From contig JBGTKH010000108.1 in NCBI GenBank assembly GCA_041744735.1, positions 1 to 11,605 on the forward strand: a stretch of 11,605 nucleotides of DNA, in the 5' to 3' direction. A program made the translations under genes and the position numbers. The notes under the pieces were generated by a model. That model was not told the origin of the DNA, searched no databases, and saw nothing but the letters and a program-made list of their open reading frames with translations. Source of the stretch: JBGTKH01 sp041744735 (GTDB taxonomy: Bacteria > Planctomycetota > Planctomycetia > Pirellulales > Pirellulaceae). Positions 5,429 to 11,605 of this stretch are shown here, piece by piece (the stretch's first letter is position 1; every line of letters starts with the position of its first letter).

Positions 5429-7093
5429 TTGGCCAAAACCATTCGTAAGATCGTCGTCAAAAAAATCGCTGCCCGCAATCCGAAAGACACTCGCCGGACT
5501 GCGGGGAAGCCGCAATCGGCCAACCACCGCGAAGAAGATCACTTTCCGGCCGACGAGGTCCTGCTCAAAGGACACGAAGTCGAAGCCTTCGACGACATCG
5601 AGGACCCGGAACCGGCGGATGTCGAACTGGAAGAAACGGAATTGGACGAAGAAACTGCAAAGCCTCCGACGCTCGATTCCATCGATGACCCCGTGCGCAT
5701 GTACCTGATGCAAATGGGCCGCATCCCGTTGCTCAGCCGCGCCGAAGAAATCGATGCCGCCAAGAAGATCGAATGGGCTCGGCGCCGTTACCGCCATTGC
5801 ATGCTGGCCACGGACTACATGCTGCAAGCCGCTGTAAACGCTCTAGAAAAAGTCCGCGACGGCCAATTGCGGCTGGACCGCACGATCGAAGTCTCCGTCA
5901 CCAATACGGCCGAGAAGAAACGCATCCTGCAGCGGCTGGGACCGAACTTGAAGACGCTGCGCCATCTGCTGGTCAGCAACTATCGCGACTTCCGCATCGC
6001 GCTCAGCAAGAGGTTCCCCACCAAAGTTCGCCGTACCGCGTGGCAGCGGCTGGTGCGCCGCCGCAACAAAGCGGTGCGGTTGATCGAAGAGTCGAACCTG
6101 CGCACCAACCGCTTGCAGCCGCTGTTCGAAAACCTGCGCGAAATCTGCGAGCGGATGCAAGTACTCAAACAACAGATTCGCGAGGCCGAGGCCGGCCGGC
6201 TGAACACCGGACCGTCGCTGGAGGAGCTGCGCGCCGAGTTGCGCTATCTAATGCGGGTCACATACGAAAGTCCCGCTACGCTGTTGCGGCGCATCAAAGA
6301 GAGCGTCGAGTGCCAGGGCACGCACGATGCCGCCAAACGCGTGCTCTCCGCCGGCAATCTGCGGCTGGTCGTATCGATCGCCAAGAAGTACCGCAACCGC
6401 GGCCTGAGCTTCCTGGATCTGATTCAAGAAGGCAACACGGGCCTGATGCGGGCGGTGGATAAATTCGAGCACGCCCGCGGCTACAAGTTCTCGACCTACG
6501 CGACTTGGTGGATTCGCCAGGCGATCACCCGAGCCATCGCCGATCAGAGCCGCACGATCCGCGTGCCGGTGCACATGATCGATACGATGGGCAAGGTCCG
6601 CACGGTCAGCCGGCAACTGGTGCAAGAGCTGGGCCGCGACCCAACGCCCGAAGAAGCCGCCGACCGCGCCGGCCTGTCGCTGGACGACACGCGCTGCATC
6701 ATGAAGATGTCGCGGCAACCGCTGTCGCTCGACCAGCCCGTGGGAGATCACGAGGATAGTTTCTTCGGCGAGTTCCTGGAAGACTATCGCGATGAAGACC
6801 CGCTGTACGACACTCACCAACAGGCTTTGAAACACCGCATCGAAGAGGCGATGGAGGCGCTGAACTATCGCGAGCGCGAAATCCTTCGACTGCGTTACGG
6901 CCTGGCCGACGGTTACACCTACACGTTGGAGGAGGTCGGCAAGATCTTCTCGGTCACCCGCGAGCGCGTCCGGCAAATCGAATCCAAGGCCGTCCGTAAA
7001 CTCCAGCAGCCCTACCGCAGCAAATCGCTGCTCAGCTTCCTCGACGGCGTCGAGGTCAAACTGCCTGAGGAAGCACCGGCGGAAGCGACGTAG
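5429..7093 (+). CDS. rpoD: RNA polymerase sigma-70 factor, RpoD/SigA-like
   Basis: This sigma factor directs RNA polymerase to promoters. From the TTG start it has 554 residues. The N-terminus is Lys-rich then acidic (residues ~1-85), in place of a canonical region 1.1. Region 1.2 begins at DDPVRMYL (86). An Arg-rich, largely helical non-conserved insert of about 180 residues follows. Region 2 has NLRLVVSIAKKY, DLIQEGN (~330) and the -10-binding segment TYATWWIRQAI (~356). Region 3 follows. Region 4.2 has the helix-turn-helix TLEEVGKIFSVTRERVRQIE (~497-516). Regions 2 and 4 match primary sigma factors almost residue for residue, so -35/-10 promoters like the one at 2032 are expected targets. 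Planctomycetes can carry several such paralogues, so this may be a group 2 factor. The upstream ATG at 5198 would add 77 residues of implausible sequence. Confidence 0.93.
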   Translation: MAKTIRKIVVKKIAARNPKDTRRTAGKPQSANHREEDHFPADEVLLKGHEVEAFDDIEDPEPADVELEETELDEETAKPPTLDSIDDPVRMYLMQMGRIPLLSRAEEIDAAKKIEWARRRYRHCMLATDYMLQAAVNALEKVRDGQLRLDRTIEVSVTNTAEKKRILQRLGPNLKTLRHLLVSNYRDFRIALSKRFPTKVRRTAWQRLVRRRNKAVRLIEESNLRTNRLQPLFENLREICERMQVLKQQIREAEAGRLNTGPSLEELRAELRYLMRVTYESPATLLRRIKESVECQGTHDAAKRVLSAGNLRLVVSIAKKYRNRGLSFLDLIQEGNTGLMRAVDKFEHARGYKFSTYATWWIRQAITRAIADQSRTIRVPVHMIDTMGKVRTVSRQLVQELGRDPTPEEAADRAGLSLDDTRCIMKMSRQPLSLDQPVGDHEDSFFGEFLEDYRDEDPLYDTHQQALKHRIEEAMEALNYREREILRLRYGLADGYTYTLEEVGKIFSVTRERVRQIESKAVRKLQQPYRSKSLLSFLDGVEVKLPEEAPAEAT

Positions 7094-7123
7094 GCCGGCT
7101 GATTAGTTAGTTGGGTGAGCCTT

Positions 7124-8326
7124 TTACTGAATCGCGTTGGTGGAAGTGCTCGTCGTTTCGGTTGCGGTGTTGGGCGATTCGCTGCTGGCGGCTTCGGGCT
7201 CATGAGGAAACGTGCGCGGCCCAAACATTCGCTCACGATACAAAACCAACCCGTGCGCAGCGTGATATAGTGCGCCACATTCCAGCGGCACGCCTTGGGT
7301 GCGGCGGAAGATGTCGCACAGGCTTAAAGCGGCTCGCTGCACCCACGGTTCCCGCAGTTGCTCGTCGGTCATGGCCAGCGTTAGGAATTCCAAAATGTGG
7401 CCGGTCGTGCCCAGATTCTGCGCCAAGTCTGGCGAGCGGCCGGGGCGCTGAAAGTAATTCGTCGAAAACGTGCCATCGGGATTCTGGTACATGCGCGCTC
7501 GTTCGATCGCGTCTTTGATCTTGTCTTCGGTCAGCTTCCACGGACCCTCAACTTTGCCTCCTTGTTCCACATGCCGATTGAAGGCCAGCGTCAATCCGTA
7601 CAGCCGGTGTGTGCCGCCGCAAGCGCTGACGGCCAAATCATGCCCTGCTTCGATCTCGACCAGCTTGCCGACGCTCCACTTCTGACCATCCGAAGCGGTC
7701 CACTCGTAATCGGTCGGCCGGTATGTGGTTAAGCCCATCAGCGTCCAACTGTATTCACGCAACACGTTGCGCGGCACATCCCATTCGGCTTGCTGCACGA
7801 AATCGGCAATCGTATACGTGTCGTCGCCCACCTTGATGGTTTGGTCCGGCTTCAAGCCGCAACCGGAGAGATAGCCGAGCCACTGATCGGAATGGCCTTG
7901 GCCCGTTTTGCTTCCTTCTTCCAAGATGGCTCTCAAGCCGCGGCGGCCCGTGTTGGTGTCCAGCACGCCCGGCTCAAAGTTCCACCCTTTCATCCGCCCG
8001 CCGGCCAGCAGATAATCGACGACCGAAACAAGCTCGCCGTCTTTGTCAACCTTGTAGGCGCCCTGGAAAGCCAGAGTGCCGTGCACAATCTGCCACGCCG
8101 CGTGATCGCGTAGGTTCAGATGTCGGTCTGCATAGGTAAAGTCCAGCACCTCGTCGAGTTCACGCAGCAGTTCGTCCTGCTTGGGCAGGTTGGCCGTATC
8201 GTTCAAATTTGTGGGCGGGCTGGAAACCGTGTCGTTGCAGCCGGGAACGAAGAATAGTGCGCCCGCCGTGATGAAAATGGATGAAGCGATCACAGAGATA
8301 CGGATTGACCGGCATTGATTGGACAT
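7124..8326 (-). CDS. Predicted lipoprotein with toroid-like helical domain, function unknown
   Basis: A 400-residue protein starts at ATG 8326. The N-terminus has Arg residues at 6 and 9, a hydrophobic core (10-26) and a lipobox-like VPGC with Cys30. This predicts export and lipidation, although Pro at -2 is not ideal. After a Ser/Pro/Asn-rich linker comes a long helical, Trp/His-rich domain (about 50-370). Its helix-pair motifs (NLRDHAAWQIVHG, EAGHDLAVSACGGTHRL, NLGTTGHILEFL) recall alpha/alpha-toroid folds such as terpenoid-cyclase-like repeats. I can name no enzyme. The last ~25 residues are Ser/Thr/Glu-rich and disordered-looking. A start at 8425 would put 33 extra residues before the signal peptide, so it is rejected. 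GGAG lies 9 nt before the chosen ATG. The gene converges on the sigma-factor gene with a 30-bp gap. Confidence 0.85.
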   Translation of the reverse strand: MSNQCRSIRISVIASSIFITAGALFFVPGCNDTVSSPPTNLNDTANLPKQDELLRELDEVLDFTYADRHLNLRDHAAWQIVHGTLAFQGAYKVDKDGELVSVVDYLLAGGRMKGWNFEPGVLDTNTGRRGLRAILEEGSKTGQGHSDQWLGYLSGCGLKPDQTIKVGDDTYTIADFVQQAEWDVPRNVLREYSWTLMGLTTYRPTDYEWTASDGQKWSVGKLVEIEAGHDLAVSACGGTHRLYGLTLAFNRHVEQGGKVEGPWKLTEDKIKDAIERARMYQNPDGTFSTNYFQRPGRSPDLAQNLGTTGHILEFLTLAMTDEQLREPWVQRAALSLCDIFRRTQGVPLECGALYHAAHGLVLYRERMFGPRTFPHEPEAASSESPNTATETTSTSTNAIQ

Positions 8327-8427
8327 CGAGGATGGCTCCGCGGCAGCTCGCGGGATGAGCAGACGCAACAAGTTTCCTAATTGGATGGCAACGTGTCCGA
8401 TGTCTTCCGGTGACCCTCGGAGCACCC

Positions 8428-8433
8428 TTTATA
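8428..8433 (-). promoter_or_regulatory. Candidate -10 box for the lipoprotein gene
   Basis: TATAAA on the minus strand lies about 100 bp upstream of the chosen start. Position and sequence fit a -10 box, but the -35 region is poor. If used, transcription would begin inside the longer upstream reading frame, which supports the shorter protein. Confidence 0.3.
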
Positions 8434-8540
8434 CCGCGCTGTGGAGTCCGGTCCTAGCGGTCTGGGATGATTGCAAAGAATACGCAAGCGCAAACGGATT
8501 TTACGGGGATAACGTTTGGTGATCGGTACAGATCAGCAGG

Positions 8541-8604
8541 GTAGCCCAAGTCGCCAGACTTTGGCCAATTCAAAGGAAAACCAAACTCTGGCGAGTTCGG
8601 CTAC
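8541..8604. repeat. Large imperfect hairpin bounded by GTAG and CTAC
   Basis: Two 24-bp arms (8541-8564 and 8581-8604) are reverse complements at 21 of 24 positions and enclose a 16-nt A-rich loop. Each strand begins GTAGCC at the foot of the stem. The right end, TTCGGCTAC, is identical to the right end of the 55-bp elements at 623 and 3655. This points to a related repeat family. It lies between two divergent genes. Confidence 0.75.
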
Positions 8605-8642
8605 ATCCACGGTACTCTGGCGAGTTCGGCTACATCCACGGT
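8585..8642. repeat. Perfect 29-bp tandem duplication
   Basis: Positions 8585-8613 and 8614-8642 are identical. The unit includes most of the right arm of the hairpin at 8541-8604 plus nine bases beyond it, so the right end of that element has been duplicated. A degenerate third unit may begin at 8644. Confidence 0.95.
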
Positions 8643-8893
8643 TACTTTCGGCGAGCCAGGGCACGAGAATTTGGGTAAAATGCCGCGATTCGTGCGGTTG
8701 CGTAGAATTAGTGCAGCCTCTTCCGGTCGTGCGTTCCGTTGGTGCCGATCGCACCGTACGCCGATATGGACCGTAGATGCCATTAGGGTGCCGTCGACTG
8801 CGCGATGGAGTCGTCAACGGACCCTGACAAAGATTCGTGGGAAACCTGCGAATAGCCCAGTGCATGCAAACTGAAATCGAGGAAGCGTAAACT
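8643..8893 (+). other. Intergenic leader of the metallopeptidase gene
   Basis: No gene is supported here. GGTGC/GCACC (8741-8755) is a short inverted repeat. No convincing -35/-10 pair was found. AGGAAG (8880-8885) is the ribosome binding site of the next gene. Confidence 0.45.
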
Positions 8894-9577
8894 ATGTTTT
8901 ATCCGTTTGACCTTGGACTTCTGATTTTCGTTGCGCCCGCCCTGCTGTTGGGTATTGTGGCCCAGATGATGGTTAGTTCGGCTTATGCGCGGGCTCGGCA
9001 GATGCCGGCGCGGGCCAGCGGTTTTCAGGCCGCTCGGCGGTTACTGGACTCAGCCGGTCTATACAACGTGGGCATCGAACAGACGCCGGGTCATCTGAGC
9101 GATCACTACGATCCGCGGCACAAGGTGTTGCGGTTGAGCGCCGATGTGTATCACGGCCGCTCGCTGGCGGCGGTTGGAATTGCCGCGCATGAAGCCGGTC
9201 ATGCTCTGCAGGACGCTCACGGTTACTTTCCACTCGTCGTGCGGAATGCGGCGGTACCCGCCGCCGGCTTCGGCAGCAGCGCGGGCATGTTGTTGCTCAT
9301 CTTGGGCGTCATTCTAGGATGGACGCCGCTGCTGCTGCTGGGCATTGTTCTGTTTAGCTGCGTGGTGTTCTTTCAAGTCGTGAATCTGCCCGTTGAGTTC
9401 AACGCCAGTTCGCGCGCGAAAGAGCAAATCGTGTCGCTGGGCATCATCGACCCGCAAGAGTTGCCGTACGTGCGCAAGGTGCTCACCGCCGCCGCACTCA
9501 CGTACGTCGCTGCCACGCTGCAATCGATCCTGACGCTACTCTATTATATCTTGCGATACGCCGGCGATCGTCGGTGA
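8894..9577 (+). CDS. YugP-like membrane zinc metallopeptidase
   Basis: This is a 227-residue integral-membrane peptidase of the Zn_peptidase_2 (YugP) family, at that family's usual length. The order is an N-terminal hydrophobic helix (about 7-28), then a soluble stretch with the zinc motif HEAGH (H99, E100, H103). A hydrophobic hairpin follows (about 120-163), then NLPVEFNAS with E168 as probable third zinc ligand, and a C-terminal helix (about 197-222). The catalytic residues all appear present. The physiological substrate of the family is not established, so a role in membrane-protein or envelope turnover is inference. ATG at 8894 has AGGAAG 8 nt upstream. The gene stands alone, with no same-strand neighbour within 500 bp downstream. 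Confidence 0.93.
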   Translation: MFYPFDLGLLIFVAPALLLGIVAQMMVSSAYARARQMPARASGFQAARRLLDSAGLYNVGIEQTPGHLSDHYDPRHKVLRLSADVYHGRSLAAVGIAAHEAGHALQDAHGYFPLVVRNAAVPAAGFGSSAGMLLLILGVILGWTPLLLLGIVLFSCVVFFQVVNLPVEFNASSRAKEQIVSLGIIDPQELPYVRKVLTAAALTYVAATLQSILTLLYYILRYAGDRR

Positions 9578-10138
9578 CCTGGTCGAGCATCAAACGCGAA
9601 TCATGGACGCTGGCTTATGTGATGTGAAAAGAATTCCCTCTTGCCGTTCCAACGGCGTCGTCGGTACACTCTGCACTCTCGTCATGCCTGCCGACGAAAT
9701 CGTTGTGCACACTTCATTCATCATCTAATGCCCTCGGTATCGGCAAGCGCGATTGAGAGTTTGATGCCTAGCGAAAGGGCGCGTCAGCAATCTGAAAGAG
9801 TAGACGATTGACCTTTCAAAGGTCGATGCTAGATTTACTCAGGCCGTGATGACAAGCGAACGGCCTACACATTTCTTTCGCTCGTCGACCATCTAATTGA
9901 AGGTAGGCAGAGAGGCCATGCTCAGCGGTTTGTCGCCCGGTTAGGATTCCGCGGGCGTTCCAAATCGCACGTCTCAGTTCATTTAGCCTTCGCTGTGACC
10001 AGTGGTGCGCCGGCGGCAACTGATGTGGCACGGTGCAACGTCTGCGATGCCCGTTCGGGCCGGTTCACCGAAGCGAGATTTGAATTGATGCGGAGAGACT
10101 TGCCTTGCGCGTAACCTAACTCTGAGGTAGCTACTAAG
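9578..10138 (+). other. 560-bp region without a supported gene
   Basis: It contains short inverted repeats but no recognised RNA or protein gene. One is GCCGTT/AACGGC (9643-9656). Another is a 21-bp near-perfect palindrome centred on 9817 (GACCTTT-C-AAAGGTC, arms 9807-9827). Two adjacent ones are GCCCG/CGGGC (10049-10060) and CGGT/ACCG (10061-10070), which lie about 70 bp before the radical SAM gene. A frame open from 9833 to 10114 lacks an early start codon and a recognisable product. GAGGT (10124-10128) is the ribosome binding site of the next gene. Confidence 0.5.
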
Positions 10139-11500
10139 ATGAAAACCGGTTCCGCGATGCGGTTGCGGTTCTACACGCTGCGAGATTTGGATACCCTTCC
10201 CCAGCTCGAAAAACTGCCCAAAGAACGACGTGAAGCCATGAAAGTGGTGGCTCACGTGCTGCCGTTTCGAGCCAACAACTACGTCGTCGAGCAACTGATC
10301 GATTGGGAGCGAGTGCCCGAAGATCCGCTGTTCCAACTGACGTTTCCCCAGCCCGGCATGATCGGTGCCGAGCAGTATCAGCGAATGGCGGCGGCGCTCG
10401 ACAACGGCACCGATTCGCGCGAAGTCCGTGCGGTCGCCGATCAGATTCGGCTGGAGTTGAATCCGCATCCGGAAGGGCAACTGGCCTACAACGTCCCGAC
10501 GATGGACGACGAACCGGTGCCCGGCGTGCAACACAAGTACAGCCAGACGTGCCTGGTGTTTCCATCCGCCGGCCAGACGTGCCAAGCGTACTGCACGTTC
10601 TGTTTCCGCTGGGCCCAGTTCGTGGGCATGCAAGATTTGAAGTTCGCCACGGACGAGTCGATGCGGTTCCGCGACTACCTGCGGCAGCATCGCGAAGTGA
10701 CCGACGTGCTATTCACCGGCGGCGATCCGATGGTGATGCGTGCGGACGTGCTGACCCGTTATATCGAGCCGCTGTTGGACGACGAATTCCGCCACCTGCA
10801 AACGATCCGCATCGGCACCAAGTCGCTGTCGTATTGGCCGTATCGATTCCTGAGCGACGACGATTCCGATCAGCTTCTAGGACTTTTGGAACGAGTCATC
10901 GCCAGCGGCAAACACCTGGCCATCATGGCTCACTTCAATCACTGGCGGGAACTGGAAACGCCCGCCGTACAACAGGCGATTCGGCGCCTACAATCGCTGG
11001 GCGCGGTGATCCGCACGCAATCGCCCCTTATCCGCCACATCAACGACGACGCTAACGTCTGGGCGCGGATGTGGAAAGAACAAGTGCGACAGGGGCTGGT
11101 TCCTTATTACATGTTTGTGGAACGCGACACCGGGGCGAAGGCGTATTTCAAAGTGCCGCTGTACCGGGCGTTGGAAATCTACCGCGAGGCGTCGGCTCAA
11201 GGGTCCGGACTGGCTCGCACGGCCCGCGGGCCAACCATGTCGGCGTTGCCAGGCAAAGTTGCCGTCGAGGGAGTCGCGGAAGTCATGGGCCAGCAGGTCT
11301 TCGTTCTCTCCTTCCTGCAGGCTCGCGACCCGGCTTGGTGCCGGCAGCCGTTTTTCGCGGAATTTGATCCAACCGCATGCTGGCTGAACGACTTGCGGCC
11401 GGCGTTGGGGGCCACGGAATTCTTCTACGCACGAAAACTCGAGGAATTGTTAGAGCAACGGCGACCGCAACCGCTGGAACTCGCCGCCGCTGTGCCGTAA
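10139..11500 (+). CDS. KamA-family radical SAM protein (lysine 2,3-aminomutase-like)
   Basis: This 453-residue enzyme is related to lysine 2,3-aminomutase, which uses a 4Fe-4S cluster, S-adenosylmethionine and PLP to shift an amino group. The cluster motif CxxxCxxC is intact at C148, C152 and C155. It is followed by R157, at the position of the substrate-carboxylate arginine of clostridial KamA (my alignment from memory). GGDP (194-197) is the SAM-binding motif. Near the C-terminus, SALPGK places K373 where KamA has its PLP lysine in PGGGGK. The Asp before that motif, which helps hold lysine's epsilon-amino group, appears to be Ser368, while ERD (D330) may match the other Asp. The C-terminus has only scattered Cys (401, 414) instead of the usual zinc-binding set. 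The substrate may therefore not be lysine. No beta-lysine pathway gene is adjacent. The start has GAGGT 10 nt upstream. Confidence 0.9.
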   Translation: MKTGSAMRLRFYTLRDLDTLPQLEKLPKERREAMKVVAHVLPFRANNYVVEQLIDWERVPEDPLFQLTFPQPGMIGAEQYQRMAAALDNGTDSREVRAVADQIRLELNPHPEGQLAYNVPTMDDEPVPGVQHKYSQTCLVFPSAGQTCQAYCTFCFRWAQFVGMQDLKFATDESMRFRDYLRQHREVTDVLFTGGDPMVMRADVLTRYIEPLLDDEFRHLQTIRIGTKSLSYWPYRFLSDDDSDQLLGLLERVIASGKHLAIMAHFNHWRELETPAVQQAIRRLQSLGAVIRTQSPLIRHINDDANVWARMWKEQVRQGLVPYYMFVERDTGAKAYFKVPLYRALEIYREASAQGSGLARTARGPTMSALPGKVAVEGVAEVMGQQVFVLSFLQARDPAWCRQPFFAEFDPTACWLNDLRPALGATEFFYARKLEELLEQRRPQPLELAAAVP

Positions 11501-11580
11501 GTCGCAGCTATGTTTGCAATACAGGCAATGATGCCAATTGCAGACTCTGCGGCGTGGTTTGAATTTGGGGTGTAAGGAAG

Positions 11581-11605
11581 ATGGCGATTTTAAACGAGCA
11601 GATTG
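11581..11605 (+). CDS. Possible start of a gene cut by the window end
   Basis: An ATG at 11581 opens a frame of eight visible codons (MAILNEQI) that runs off the window. TAAGGAAG lies directly before it, which is a Shine-Dalgarno-like motif but closer to the start than usual. Eight residues are too few to identify a family, and the start could be coincidental. Confidence 0.35.

Noticed and set aside
7094..7123. GGCT/AGCC pair followed by TTTT between convergent genes, as a terminator
   Set aside because: The stem is only 4 bp with a long loop, too weak to support a terminator call.
8327..8425. 33-residue upstream extension of the lipoprotein
   Set aside because: It would bury the signal peptide internally and overlaps a candidate -10 region.
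9643..9656. GCCGTT/AACGGC inverted repeat after the metallopeptidase gene, as a terminator
   Set aside because: No T-run follows and the loop is only two bases, so it is not a credible intrinsic terminator.
9755..9775. Short match to the conserved start of 16S rRNA (GAGAGTTTGAT)
   Set aside because: The similarity stops after about 11 bases and none of the following rRNA sequence is present.
9833..10114. 93-codon open frame in the intergenic region
   Set aside because: There is no start codon or ribosome binding site in its first half and no recognisable family. It could be a gene remnant, but chance is enough to explain it.

Overview
The window looks like chromosomal DNA from a Planctomycetota bacterium, probably of the Pirellulales. 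This placement is inference from several features: moderately high GC, well-spaced genes with many shadow ORFs, a primary-type sigma factor with a long non-conserved insert, a KamA-family radical SAM protein, a YugP-type membrane peptidase, a lipoprotein gene, and structured intergenic repeats. No rRNA or tRNA gene, CRISPR array, integrase or transposase gene was seen.

Layout. (1) 3-518 (+) is the 3' end of an unknown protein with a Pro-rich linker. It converges on (2) a Gfo/Idh/MocA-family oxidoreductase (689-1780, -). The gap between them is packed with inverted repeats, including the first copy of a 55-bp two-hairpin element. (3) A good sigma70-type promoter at 2032-2059 precedes a compact same-strand run: ferredoxin/flavodoxin-NADP+ reductase (2114), paired-CBS protein (3158), universal stress protein (3750), a 76-aa unknown (4212), a YbaK-type tRNA deacylase (4509) and a 34-aa single-span membrane peptide (4998). 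The reductase carries an in-frame 72-bp insertion flanked by a perfect 35-bp direct repeat. A second copy of the 55-bp element separates the CBS and stress-protein genes. (4) An RpoD-like sigma factor most likely starts at a TTG codon (5429), not at the far-upstream ATG. (5) A convergent lipoprotein gene follows (7124-8326, -). (6) A divergent intergenic region holds a large imperfect hairpin (8541-8604) overlapping a perfect 29-bp tandem duplication. (7) A YugP-like zinc metallopeptidase (8894-9577). (8) About 560 bp without a convincing gene. (9) A KamA-family radical SAM protein (10139-11500). (10) A possible truncated gene start at 11581.

How the genes fit together. The 2114-5102 run reads as a stress/redox housekeeping operon: NADPH-dependent electron transfer, adenylate-type sensing by CBS and Usp folds, and tRNA proofreading. 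That link is inference from spacing and strand. The most interesting structural signal is the family of repeats bounded by GTAG and CTAC. Each copy of the 55-bp element is two hairpins in inverted orientation with GTAG at each foot, the architecture of REP/BIME elements moved by RAYT (TnpA-REP) transposases. Between the two copies the stems are identical and five of the six differences fall in the loops, where two loop-to-loop pairings covary.
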